NCBI GenBank assembly: GCA_963921245.4
Contig: CAWUEY030000001.1
Location: forward strand, 868,001-932,000
Source of the DNA: JABJGO01 sp963921245
Lineage (GTDB): Bacteria > Pseudomonadota > Alphaproteobacteria > Rhodospirillales > Casp-alpha2
Direction: 5' to 3'
DNA length: 64,000 bases
Both the position numbers and the translations under genes were made by a program. The notes beneath the pieces are model-generated. The model did not search any database. It saw only the letters and a list, made by a program, of their open reading frames with translations, and was not told the DNA's origin. Of the stretch, positions 26,482 to 35,362 are shown piece by piece; position 1 is the stretch's first letter, and each line of letters opens with the position of its first letter.

Positions 26482-27093
26482 TTACTCGTAGAGCCAGGGC
26501 TGTGATGCCCGGTTTTGTGCTTCGAACGTATCGATTTTGTCCTGTTTTTGCATGGTCAGGCCGATATCATCAAGACCGTTCATCAGGCAGTGCTTGCGGA
26601 ATGGATCGATATCGAAGCTGATGGTGCCGCCGTCCGGGCCGGTGATGGTCTGATTTTCGAGGTCCACGGTCAGGGCGGCATTGGCACCGCGTTCCGCATC
26701 ATCCATGAGCTTGTCCACGGCTTCCTGGGGCAGCTTGATGGGCAGGACGCCGTTCTTGAAACAGTTGTTGTAGAAGATATCGGCGAAGCTAGTGGAGATC
26801 ACGCACCTGATACCGAAGTCGGCCAGCGCCCAGGGCGCGTGCTCGCGAGACGAGCCGCAGCCGAAGTTATCGCCGGTGACCAGAATGCTGGCGTTGCGAT
26901 AGGCCGGTTTGTTGAGCACAAAATCGGCGATTTCGTTACCGTCGTCATCGTAGCGCATCTCGAAAAACAGGCTCTTGCCGAGACCGGTGCGTTTGATAGT
27001 CTTCAGGAACTGCTTCGGGATGATCATATCGGTGTCGATATTGATCAGATTCAAAGGTGCACCAACACCGGAGAGGGTCGTGAACCTGTCCAT
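26482..27093 (-). CDS. leuD: 3-isopropylmalate dehydratase small subunit
   Basis: 203 residues, normal length. With LeuC it isomerises 2- to 3-isopropylmalate in leucine synthesis. Recognisable stretches are INIDTDMIIPKQFLKT, GDNFGCGSSREHAPWAL and SFADIFYNNCFKNGVLP. Its ATG at 27093 overlaps the leuC stop by one base (TGATG), so translation is coupled. Last gene of the minus-strand run that starts at ffh. Confidence 0.96.
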   Translation of the reverse strand: MDRFTTLSGVGAPLNLINIDTDMIIPKQFLKTIKRTGLGKSLFFEMRYDDDGNEIADFVLNKPAYRNASILVTGDNFGCGSSREHAPWALADFGIRCVISTSFADIFYNNCFKNGVLPIKLPQEAVDKLMDDAERGANAALTVDLENQTITGPDGGTISFDIDPFRKHCLMNGLDDIGLTMQKQDKIDTFEAQNRASQPWLYE

Positions 27094-28505
27094 CAGGCGG
27101 CTCCCAGCTTGCGTACGTCGGTCAGCTTGCCGGTCACGGCAGCCGCCGCCGCCATGGCAGGACTAAGGAGGTGCGTGCGGCCGCCGCGGCCCTGACGACC
27201 TTCGAAATTACGGTTGGATGTGGAGGCACAACGCTCACCCGGCTCCAGCTTGTCGGCGTTCATGGCAAGGCACATGGAACATCCGGCCTCACGCCACTCG
27301 AACCCGGCGGCCAGGAATATCTGATCCAGACCCTCGGCTTCCGCCTGCTCCTTGACTAGTCCCGAGCCCGGCACAACCATAGCGCCGACGCCCTCGGCCA
27401 CCTTGCGGCCCCTGGCAATGGCGGCGGCGGCACGGAAGTCTTCAATCCGCCCGTTGGTACAGGAGCCGATAAACACCCGGTTGATGGTGATGTCCTCCAG
27501 CCTGGTACCCGGTGTCAGGTCCATGTATTCCAGCGCCCGGGTCTTGGCGTTGCGAATGTTTTCATCGGCTTCATTGGCCGGGTCTGGAACGACGTCCGTA
27601 ATCGGCAGTACGTCTTCCGGGCTGGTGCCCCAGGTGACCTGCGGGATGATATCGGCGGCCTTAAGCGTTAATTCGGTATGGTAGGTCGCCCCTTCATCGG
27701 AGGGCAGGGTGCTCCAGTAGGCCACCGCCTGTTCCCATGCCGCGCCTTTGGGCGACATGGGCCGGCCTTTCAGGTACTCGAACGTGGTTTCATCGGGTGC
27801 AATCAGCCCGGCCCGGGCGCCGCCCTCGATGGTCATGTTACAGACGGTCATCCGGCCTTCCATGGAGAGGTTGCGGATGGCTTCACCGGCGTATTCGATG
27901 ACATGGCCCGTGCCACCGGCGGTGCCTATCATGCCGATGATGGCAAGCACCATGTCCTTGGCGGTAACACCGGCGGGCAAGTTTCCGTCGACGGTAATGC
28001 GCATGTTCTTGGCGGGTTTTTGCAGCAGTGTCTGCGTCGCCAGAACGTGTTCAACCTCGGAGGTTCCGATACCAAAGGCGAGCGCGCCGAAGGCACCATG
28101 AGTGGCGGTGTGCGAGTCACCGCAAACAATGGTCATCCCCGGTTGGGTCAGGCCCTGTTCCGGGCCGACGATGTGTACGACGCCCTGTCGGATATCGTCC
28201 ATAGAGAAGTAGGGGACACCGAAGTCGGCACAGTTCTGTTCCAAGGTTTCCACCTGGATGCGGCTTTCTTCGTCGGCTATGCCCTGGCTGCGGTCCGTGG
28301 TCGGCACATTATGATCGGCAACGGCGAGGGTGGCTTGCGGTCTGCGCACCTTGCGACCGGCCATGCGCAGACCTTCAAAGGCCTGCGGGCTGGTCACTTC
28401 GTGAACCAGATGCCGATCAATATAGATCAGGCAGGTGCCGTCTTGCTGGGTGTTCACCAGATGGCTGTCCCAGATCTTGTCAAACAGGGTGCGCGGACCG
28501 CTCAT
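27093..28505 (-). CDS. leuC: 3-isopropylmalate dehydratase large subunit
   Basis: 470 residues. Aconitase-family large subunit with a [4Fe-4S] cluster; the cysteine regions are VFIGSCTNGRIEDF and GCSMCLAMN. Begins MSGPRTLFDKIWDSHLV, the common LeuC start. Directly upstream of leuD and nine bases downstream of rplS, an order common in Rhodospirillales and relatives. Confidence 0.97.
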   Translation of the reverse strand: MSGPRTLFDKIWDSHLVNTQQDGTCLIYIDRHLVHEVTSPQAFEGLRMAGRKVRRPQATLAVADHNVPTTDRSQGIADEESRIQVETLEQNCADFGVPYFSMDDIRQGVVHIVGPEQGLTQPGMTIVCGDSHTATHGAFGALAFGIGTSEVEHVLATQTLLQKPAKNMRITVDGNLPAGVTAKDMVLAIIGMIGTAGGTGHVIEYAGEAIRNLSMEGRMTVCNMTIEGGARAGLIAPDETTFEYLKGRPMSPKGAAWEQAVAYWSTLPSDEGATYHTELTLKAADIIPQVTWGTSPEDVLPITDVVPDPANEADENIRNAKTRALEYMDLTPGTRLEDITINRVFIGSCTNGRIEDFRAAAAIARGRKVAEGVGAMVVPGSGLVKEQAEAEGLDQIFLAAGFEWREAGCSMCLAMNADKLEPGERCASTSNRNFEGRQGRGGRTHLLSPAMAAAAAVTGKLTDVRKLGAA

Positions 28506-28513
28506 GGCTGAAC

Positions 28514-28933
28514 CTACTTGTCAGCAGCGTCGGTTACAGTGGCAGCCTTTTCGGCTTTGGCTTTCGGTGCCGGTGCCATTTTTTTCTCGGCGATACGAGC
28601 AGCCTTCCCGGTACGGCCTCGCAGGTAGTAGAGTTTGGCGCGCCGAACGTCACCGCGCCGAACCACATTGATATCGGCAATGGACGGCGAGTACAGCGGG
28701 AAAACACGTTCCACACCTTCGCCATAGGACAGCTTGCGAACCGTGAAGGAGGAATTCAAACCGGCGTTTTTGCGGGCAATGCACACACCTTCAAAGGCCT
28801 GTACACGCTCGCGGGTGCCTTCCACCACTTTCACGTTGACGCGGAGCGTGTCACCCGGCGCGAATTCCGGTACGTCCTTGTCGCTGGTCAGACTCTCGAT
28901 CTGCTCTTTTTCGATTTGTTCGATAATATTCAT
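28514..28933 (-). CDS. rplS: Ribosomal protein bL19
   Basis: 139 residues from ATG 28933 (MNIIEQIEKEQIESL), which follows AAGGAAAAG; a GTG five codons upstream is unlikely. The core FAPGDTLRVNVKVVEGTRER and SIADINVVRRGDVRRAKLYY are typical of bL19, which lies at the 30S-50S interface. It carries an Ala/Lys-rich C-terminal tail (AEKKMAPAPKAKAEKAA), longer than the 115-residue E. coli protein, as often in alphaproteobacteria. Confidence 0.96.
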   Translation of the reverse strand: MNIIEQIEKEQIESLTSDKDVPEFAPGDTLRVNVKVVEGTRERVQAFEGVCIARKNAGLNSSFTVRKLSYGEGVERVFPLYSPSIADINVVRRGDVRRAKLYYLRGRTGKAARIAEKKMAPAPKAKAEKAATVTDAADK

Positions 28934-28991
28934 GGTCTTTTCCTTCACTTCTGAGGGCAGGGTTTATACCCTGCGCCACAAAAATGAAACT

Positions 28992-29714
28992 CTAAATTTT
29001 ACGGGCCGTGTAGGCCTGCCAAAGATCGGGACGACGTTCACGGGTAACTTTCTCAGCCTGGGCCAGTCGCCAGGCTTCAATGTTGGCGTGATGACCCGAC
29101 AACAGCACCGCCGGCGGTTCCTTGTCCTGCCAGTTCTGAGGCCGGGTATAATGAGGGTATTCGAGCAATCCGCTCTCGAAGCTTTCTTCCGTCAGGGACT
29201 CTTCGGAACCCATGACACCGGGCAACAATCGGACGCAGGCGTCGAGCAGGGTCAGGGCGGCGACTTCGCCCCCGGAGAGCACGAAATCACCGATGCTGAC
29301 CTCCTGCGCCTGATGCGCTTTCAGCACCCGTTCATCAACACCTTCAAACCGCCCGCACAGCACCATCACACCCGCTCCATCGGCCAGCTCCCGGACCGTA
29401 TTCTGGTCCAGCAGGCGACCACGGGGAGTCAGGTAAATCAGCGGCAGATCTGTCGCACTCAGGGAACGGGCATGGCGAACCGCGGCGTCCACGACATCAG
29501 GTCGCATGACCATACCCGGACCGCCGCCAAAAGGTGCATCGTCCACGGTCCGGTGCTTGTCACAGGCATGATCGCGGATATCCACGGTCTCTAACGACCA
29601 GGCACCGTCTTTCAGTGCTGTGCCAGCCAGGCTCATGCCGAGTGGCCCCGGAAACATGTCCGGGTAGATGCTCAGGGCAATCGCCTGCCAAGTTTGCGGC
29701 TTGCGTGAAGCCAT
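28992..29714 (-). CDS. trmD: tRNA (guanine-37-N1)-methyltransferase
   Basis: 240 residues. SPOUT-class enzyme that methylates G37 next to the anticodon. Signature regions are DDAPFGGGPGMVMRPDVV, MVLCGRFEGVDERVL and SIGDFVLSGGEVAAL, the last forming the trefoil knot. Starts at ATG 29714 in the conserved rpsP-rimM-trmD-rplS order. Confidence 0.96.
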   Translation of the reverse strand: MASRKPQTWQAIALSIYPDMFPGPLGMSLAGTALKDGAWSLETVDIRDHACDKHRTVDDAPFGGGPGMVMRPDVVDAAVRHARSLSATDLPLIYLTPRGRLLDQNTVRELADGAGVMVLCGRFEGVDERVLKAHQAQEVSIGDFVLSGGEVAALTLLDACVRLLPGVMGSEESLTEESFESGLLEYPHYTRPQNWQDKEPPAVLLSGHHANIEAWRLAQAEKVTRERRPDLWQAYTARKI

Positions 29715-29739
29715 GGGTTGCGTTCCTTATGCCTGGCCT

Positions 29740-30270
29740 CTAGGCCTCTTCCGAGGCTTCAGGGGGTGGTGGCTCCAGCAATCCGTCCGGCGGGTCGATG
29801 ACCACTTTACCATCCGTCATGCTGATGACGGGAACGGCGGCTTTTGTAAACGGGACCAATACGGACCCTGCCGCCGTGGTGATGTCCAGGCTTGCGCCTG
29901 CACCTGCATCGAGAACCCGGCGAACGGTGCCAAAGGGCGTACCATCCGCCAGTTCTGCGTCCATGCCGATGAGGTCCGCGTGATAGAACTCGTCCTCGTC
30001 CGGTTCGGGCAGTTTGTCCCGCGGGACAAACAGTTTGAGGCCCTTGATGGCCTCGGCCTGGTTACGGTCGTCAATTCCGTCCAAACGGACCAGCAACTGC
30101 CCTTTGGCCTGTCCGGTGATCCTGCCCCTGTAGGTTTCAGCGCCCGCTTCGCTAAAAAGAGGGCCGTAGTCAAACAGGGCATCCGGTTGCGCCGTAAAGG
30201 TCTTGATCCGAAGCTCGCCCTTGATCCCGCGCGCTCCGGTGACCACACCGACAAGAACCAGATCAGGCAC
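29740..30270 (-). CDS. rimM: 16S rRNA maturation factor RimM
   Basis: 176 residues from GTG 30270 (PDLVLVGVVTGARGIKGELR). An N-terminal RimM domain is followed by a PRC-barrel part (YHADLIGMDAELADGTPFGT). It helps assemble the 30S head and binds uS19. The acidic C-terminal tail PPDGLLEPPPPEASEEA is typical of alphaproteobacteria. No ATG in frame offers a better start. Confidence 0.94.
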   Translation of the reverse strand: MPDLVLVGVVTGARGIKGELRIKTFTAQPDALFDYGPLFSEAGAETYRGRITGQAKGQLLVRLDGIDDRNQAEAIKGLKLFVPRDKLPEPDEDEFYHADLIGMDAELADGTPFGTVRRVLDAGAGASLDITTAAGSVLVPFTKAAVPVISMTDGKVVIDPPDGLLEPPPPEASEEA

Positions 30271-30315
30271 CGCTCATATCCGAAGACGCTATAGAAACAA
30301 GTCGGAATACCCGGC

Positions 30316-30843
30316 CTATTTCTTAGCTTCTTCCTCTTCAGAAGCAGCCTCTTGCGCAGGGGCTTCTTCTTCAATCGGTGCCCCCCCCGCCGCCGCTTCT
30401 TCAGCGGGAGCCTCTTCTGCAGCGGGTTCTTCGCCAGGCGCTTCGTCTTTTACTGCGTCTTCCGAAGGGACCTCTGCTTCAGCCGTCGCCGCTTCTTCGG
30501 CCGCCTTTTTGGCGGCTTCCTGCTCGGCCAGACGTTCCTGAGCCTTGGCTTTCGGTTTGCTCTTCTTCGGTTGATCGTTGATGACGGGTTTGTCCATCAT
30601 GCCGGCATCGGCCAGAAAACGGGCAATACGGTCAGACGGCCTGGCACCGACACCAAGCCAGTATTCAATCCGGTCTTTGACCAGCTTCACACGCTCGGGA
30701 TTATCTTTTTCAAGCATGGGGTTATAAGAGCCCAGGCGTTCAATGAAGCGACCGTCACGGGCTTTCCGTGAATCGGCAACGACGATGCGGTAATAGGGGC
30801 GCTTTTTCTGCCCGCCGCGGGTCAGTCTGATAGCAAGTGCCAT
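30316..30843 (-). CDS. rpsP: Ribosomal protein bS16 with long acidic tail
   Basis: 175 residues. The first 80 are a normal bS16 (MALAIRLTRGGQKKRPYYRI through YWLGVGARPSDRIARFL). The remaining 90 are a low-complexity Ala/Glu tail (many AEEAPAEEAAA-like units), longer than in most bS16 proteins, though alphaproteobacterial versions often carry extensions. Start ATG 30843 has GAGGAAACC upstream. Confidence 0.95.
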   Translation of the reverse strand: MALAIRLTRGGQKKRPYYRIVVADSRKARDGRFIERLGSYNPMLEKDNPERVKLVKDRIEYWLGVGARPSDRIARFLADAGMMDKPVINDQPKKSKPKAKAQERLAEQEAAKKAAEEAATAEAEVPSEDAVKDEAPGEEPAAEEAPAEEAAAGGAPIEEEAPAQEAASEEEEAKK

Positions 30844-30910
30844 TCTTTTTGGTTTCCTCTTTGGTTAATCTTCAATAGTTCAGTGCAGATTTCAGTCGTC
30901 GGTTCGGGTA

Positions 30911-32335
30911 TCAGCGTCCGGGCATCATGCCGGGGGGCAGACCGCCGGGCGGCATGCCACCGCCAAGACCAGCCATGAGTCCTCTCATGCCGCCTTTACC
31001 CATTTTCTTCATCATGGTGCTCATCTGCCTGAACTGTTTCAGCAGACGGTTGACCTCCTGTACCGAGGTGCCGGAACCCGCCGCAATCCGCTTGCGGCGC
31101 GAGCCGTTGATCAGTTTGGGGTTCTTCTTCTCTTTTTGGGTCATCGAGCGGATGATGGCCTCCTGGCGGGCAATCATCTTGTCGTCGATATTGGCATCCG
31201 CCATTTGTTTCCTGGCCTTGTTCATGCCGGGCAACATGCCCATGAGACCGCCGACATCACCGATATTGCGGAGCTGGCCCAGTTGAGATTCCAGATCGTC
31301 CATGGTGAACTGGCCTTTCATGAGGCGGCGGGCAACACGTTCCGCTTCCTCGTCGTCAACAACTTCGCGGGCTTTTTCGACCAGCCCGACAACGTCACCC
31401 ATGCCCAGGATGGAACCGGCAACACGCTGGGCATCGAAGTTATCGAGAGCGTCCATCTGTTCGCCCGTGCCCATTAGCTTGATGGGACAGCCAGCGACAG
31501 AACGCATGGAAAGGGCCGCCCCGCCACGGGCGTCACCGTCGACACGGGTCAGCACAATACCGCTAACACCAACTTTCTCATTGAATTCACGGGCGACGTT
31601 AACGGCGTCCTGACCCGTCATGGCGTCGGTAACAAGCAGGGTTTCCAACGGTTTTGCCACGTCACGTACTGCCGTAACCTCACCCATTAACGCCAGGTCA
31701 ATATGCAATCGACCTGCCGTGTCCAGCAGGACGACATCGAACCCTTCGAGCTTGCCGGTTTGCATGGCCCGTTTGGCAATGGCGACGGGCTGTTCCCCCA
31801 TGATGGGGTTCAGCACCCGAACATTTGTTTGCTGGCCGAGGACAACGAGTTGCTGCTGGGCAGCCGGGCGATAGACGTCCAGTGACGCCATCAGGACCTT
31901 TTTCTTTTCGCGGCTCGTGAGGCGGGCGGCGATCTTGGCGGTAGTTGTGGTTTTACCCGATCCCTGGAGCCCTACCATGAGGATGGAAACAGGCGGTGTT
32001 CCGGCCAGATTGAGAGCACCGGTTGTCTCGGGTAAAACCGGCGTGCCATGGGCATCTTTTTCCACCGGACCACCATTGAGCATTTCGACTAGGTGGTCAT
32101 GAACGATGGAAACCACCATTTGCCCCGGGGTGACGCTGCGAATAACTTCCTCACCAACTGCTCGCTCGCGAACACCAGCGATGAAATCCTTGACCACGGA
32201 CAGGGCGACGTCGGCTTCGAGCAGGGCGACGCGAATTTCGCGCAGAGCGTCGTCGACGTCGGCCTCTTTCAGAGCACCCCGTTTCTTGAGCCGGGCGAAA
32301 ATACCGCCTAAACGATCAGACAAGCCGTCAAACAT
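30911..32335 (-). CDS. ffh: Signal recognition particle protein Ffh
   Basis: 474 residues: N domain (1-90), GTPase G domain (MVGLQGSGKTTTTAKIAARL, LDTAGRLHIDLALMGEV, LTRVDGDARGG) and a Met/Gly-rich M domain that binds 4.5S RNA and signal peptides, ending GGGMPPGGLPPGMMPGR. Cotranslational targeting partner of FtsY, encoded at 36616. First gene of the minus-strand run toward leuD. Confidence 0.97.
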   Translation of the reverse strand: MFDGLSDRLGGIFARLKKRGALKEADVDDALREIRVALLEADVALSVVKDFIAGVRERAVGEEVIRSVTPGQMVVSIVHDHLVEMLNGGPVEKDAHGTPVLPETTGALNLAGTPPVSILMVGLQGSGKTTTTAKIAARLTSREKKKVLMASLDVYRPAAQQQLVVLGQQTNVRVLNPIMGEQPVAIAKRAMQTGKLEGFDVVLLDTAGRLHIDLALMGEVTAVRDVAKPLETLLVTDAMTGQDAVNVAREFNEKVGVSGIVLTRVDGDARGGAALSMRSVAGCPIKLMGTGEQMDALDNFDAQRVAGSILGMGDVVGLVEKAREVVDDEEAERVARRLMKGQFTMDDLESQLGQLRNIGDVGGLMGMLPGMNKARKQMADANIDDKMIARQEAIIRSMTQKEKKNPKLINGSRRKRIAAGSGTSVQEVNRLLKQFRQMSTMMKKMGKGGMRGLMAGLGGGMPPGGLPPGMMPGR

Positions 32336-32606
32336 CGTGGGTCATTCCCGAACTGGTTACACAACGCAAAACGCACCAGCGCGCGAAACTCGCGGACTGG
32401 CGCTGCCCCTCAAGACATGGATTTCAACCAATGTAGTGAGCGGCCCGGAAAGTAGGCGTGTGGGCGTATTCTGTCAAGGGCGGGCTTCCGCTTGCGGCGG
32501 TTTTGGCGTAATTCCCCTAGTCATAGTGCAATTATGCATTGTCTTCTTTATTTGCCGGGTGTTTTGGTTCAAAAATGCCATCCTCAATGAAGAAGGAGCG
32601 GGGCCA

Positions 32607-33761
32607 ATGCACGACGCGGTCAAGTCTTGGCGCAGGGACTTTCACAAACACCCCGAATTGGGCTTTGCCGAGCACCGGACGTCGGAAATTGTCGCGGGGT
32701 TACTAGGGGATTTTGGCCTTGATGTCCATCGTGGCGTAGGTTCGACAGGCGTTGTTGGCGTTCTAAAATCTGGCCGCGGTAACCGGGCAATCGGCTTGCG
32801 GGCCGATATGGATGCATTACCTATTCAGGAAGCCAATACATTTGCTCATCGCTCTGTTCACGACAATGTTTTCCATGGGTGTGGTCATGACGGACACACG
32901 GCGATGCTACTGGGGGCGGCAAAACAACTCGCGGCCAACCCAGAGTTCGACGGAACCGTCGTTTTTATCTTCCAACCCAGTGAGGAAGATGGTCGTGGGG
33001 CGCAGGCTATGATAGACGATGGTTTGTTTGAACGATTCCCGGTTGAGGCGGTATTCGGAATGCACAATATGCCGGGCATTGAGGCCGGGCATTTCGCCGT
33101 TCGCTCCGGCGCAATTATGACATCTGAAGACGTTTTTAAGATCACCATCACTGGACGGGGTGGACACGCGTCCATGCCGGAGCGGACGGTTGATCCCGTG
33201 GTGGTCAGTGCCGAAGTTATCCTCGGTCTTCAAACTATTCCATCCCGTAACATCAATCCGCGAGACTGGTGCGTTGTTTCTGTAACCGAAATCATTACGG
33301 ATGGAGCCCGCAATGTTATTCCTTCGGAGATAATAATCAGAGGTGATTGTCGGGCACTATCCGAGCAGACGCAGCAGACAATTGAGCGCAGGATGCGCGA
33401 AATTGTCGAAGGCGTTTGTCTGGCCCATGGTGCCACGGGAACGGTTAACTATCGCAACGATTTCGTGCCGACGGTTAACTCGGAAGAAGAAACCGACGCC
33501 GCCATTAGGGCAGCACAATCCGTGGCCGGTGAATTGGCCGTCGATCCTCTATGCCCAACCTGCGGCGCCTCAGAGGATTTCGCCCGGATGCTGAGGGTAA
33601 AACCCGGGTGCTACATTCTGCTTGGCAACGGAACGGAAGGTCATTGTGGCGCCTCTCTGCACAATCCCAACTATGACCTGAATGACGATATTCTTGAATC
33701 CGGATGTGCATACTGGACCACCCTGGTGCGGCAAATGTTACCTCGTACAGGTGATATCTGA
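32607..33761 (+). CDS. M20-family amidohydrolase (hippurate/IAA-amino acid hydrolase type)
   Basis: 384 residues from ATG 32607, with AAGGAG upstream; the frame is open much further back but overlaps ffh antisense. Metal and catalytic motifs are GLRADMDALPIQE, HGCGHDGHTAMLLGAA and QPSEEDGRGAQAM. The dimerisation domain carries GRGGHASMPE. Such enzymes cleave N-acyl amino acids. Its stop overlaps the ATG of the next gene (TGATG). Confidence 0.9.
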   Translation: MHDAVKSWRRDFHKHPELGFAEHRTSEIVAGLLGDFGLDVHRGVGSTGVVGVLKSGRGNRAIGLRADMDALPIQEANTFAHRSVHDNVFHGCGHDGHTAMLLGAAKQLAANPEFDGTVVFIFQPSEEDGRGAQAMIDDGLFERFPVEAVFGMHNMPGIEAGHFAVRSGAIMTSEDVFKITITGRGGHASMPERTVDPVVVSAEVILGLQTIPSRNINPRDWCVVSVTEIITDGARNVIPSEIIIRGDCRALSEQTQQTIERRMREIVEGVCLAHGATGTVNYRNDFVPTVNSEEETDAAIRAAQSVAGELAVDPLCPTCGASEDFARMLRVKPGCYILLGNGTEGHCGASLHNPNYDLNDDILESGCAYWTTLVRQMLPRTGDI

Positions 33762-34453
33762 TGACCCTGGTTACCGCCATTGATCTGATGGATGCGGCCG
33801 GGTTTGCGTTTCGCGGCGCATTTTACCCAAATGCGCAGGATCATGTTCCGGAAAGCCTCCTTGCTGGCGGAAAAGGGACTGTCCTGTTGTTTGGCAACAT
33901 CGGGAGCAGCATGTGGCCTGCATTTTCGAAGGGTCGTATAGATGAGCCCGATGCCATGGATCAGTGGACAAGGAGAACTGTTGAAAAGCTTGTTCCGGGG
34001 TTAACTGAAGCAATTGGTCCATCAGCAGCTTTATTTCCCTTTGGCAGTCCACCTCACCACCCGTTTCAAAAGTGGGCGATGCGGGCGGGCTCTGTGTTTT
34101 CGTCGCCATTGGGTCCGCTTATTCATCCAGTGTATGGTATGTGGCATGCCTATCGGACAGCGATTGTTTGCTCATCTGTATTGGACATAGAAGTCCGCAA
34201 GAAAGTTTCGAGTCCATGCGATAGTTGTGTCGATAAACCCTGCCTTTCCACTTGCCCGGTATCTGCATTTGGTCCCGATGGCCTCGACCTTGTTGCTTGC
34301 GCCAATCATATGGCATCCGACCTCGGCAAGGATTGCCTGAGCGGAAATTGTCTTGCCCGCCGCGCGTGCCCTATCGGGCAGGATTACATCTATTCTTCAG
34401 AGCAATCCCGATTCCACATGCAGATTTTTAAAGATAAATACGCAACAATCTGA
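33761..34453 (+). CDS. Ferredoxin-like 4Fe-4S protein related to QueG, function unknown
   Basis: 230 residues. The C-terminal half holds cysteine clusters CDSCVDKPCLSTCP and CLSGNCLARRACP, resembling a QueG-like [4Fe-4S] domain. The N-terminal half lacks a recognisable cobalamin-binding region. Coupled to the preceding amidohydrolase by a one-base overlap and upstream of dapF. Homologues are usually annotated only as ferredoxin. Confidence 0.7.
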   Translation: MTLVTAIDLMDAAGFAFRGAFYPNAQDHVPESLLAGGKGTVLLFGNIGSSMWPAFSKGRIDEPDAMDQWTRRTVEKLVPGLTEAIGPSAALFPFGSPPHHPFQKWAMRAGSVFSSPLGPLIHPVYGMWHAYRTAIVCSSVLDIEVRKKVSSPCDSCVDKPCLSTCPVSAFGPDGLDLVACANHMASDLGKDCLSGNCLARRACPIGQDYIYSSEQSRFHMQIFKDKYATI

Positions 34454-34519
34454 TTGAGCATTATAGAACCTTGCCCGGTTTGGGTGGACTTTGCGCCTCG
34501 ACTGGACATATTGTCCGCC

Positions 34520-35362
34520 ATGAGCACCCTTGATTTCATAAAAATGCACGGCCTCGGTAACGATTTCGTGGTGATTGATGGCAGACGAAGCAATCCAGAC
34601 CTTGGCGTGGATGCCATTCAGGCCATAGCAGATCGCCGGACCGGTGTTGGATTTGATCAGTTGATTGTGCTGGAACCTTCGGATAAAGCCGATGTGTTCA
34701 TGCGAATATTCAACGCCGATGGTAGTGAGGCGGCGGCCTGTGGAAATGCAACACGTTGTATTGGTCAGCACGTCATGGCGGAAACCAGTAGGAAAACCGT
34801 CGATGTGGAGACTCTGGCCGGTGTCCTGGAAACCAAACATGCGGGGGCAAATCGTATCAGCGTGGACATGGGGCCAGTCAGCGTCGCCTGGCAGGATATT
34901 CCACTGGCAAGAGAGGAAGACACACTTCGATTGCCGATACAATTGGAGGGTCTTCGTGAACCGGTGGCCGTCAACGTGGGCAATCCGCATATGGTTTTTT
35001 TTGTGGACGATGTCGGCGTCGCACCTATCGATGAATTGGGTTTTCAGCTTGAACGTCATACACTTTTTCCGCAGCGCACCAATGTTCAGATGGCCGAGAT
35101 CATCGGCTATGATCGCATTCAGCTGAAAACCTGGGAGCGCGGCGTGGGACGAACACGGGCATCGGGATCCAGTGCTTGCGCCACTTTGGCCGCCGCGCAC
35201 CTAATCGGTCACTGCGGGCGATCCGCCGACGTGATCATGGATGGCGGACTTCTCAGCATTCAATGGCGCGACGACAATCGCATTATCCAAACGGGCCCTT
35301 CATCCGTCAGTTACAAGGGTGCCCTGGATGATGCTCTGTTAAATCCGGGTGATGCGACATGA
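34520..35362 (+). CDS. dapF: Diaminopimelate epimerase
   Basis: 280 residues from ATG 34520 (MSTLDFIKMHGLGNDFVVID). Converts LL- to meso-diaminopimelate for lysine and peptidoglycan. The first catalytic Cys is Cys74 in AAACGNATRC. At the second catalytic position, where the family has ACGSGAC, this sequence reads ASGSSAC with Ser215; a Cys follows at 220. That change is unexpected and listed as a finding. Stop overlaps the mtaB start by four bases. Confidence 0.9.
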   Translation: MSTLDFIKMHGLGNDFVVIDGRRSNPDLGVDAIQAIADRRTGVGFDQLIVLEPSDKADVFMRIFNADGSEAAACGNATRCIGQHVMAETSRKTVDVETLAGVLETKHAGANRISVDMGPVSVAWQDIPLAREEDTLRLPIQLEGLREPVAVNVGNPHMVFFVDDVGVAPIDELGFQLERHTLFPQRTNVQMAEIIGYDRIQLKTWERGVGRTRASGSSACATLAAAHLIGHCGRSADVIMDGGLLSIQWRDDNRIIQTGPSSVSYKGALDDALLNPGDAT

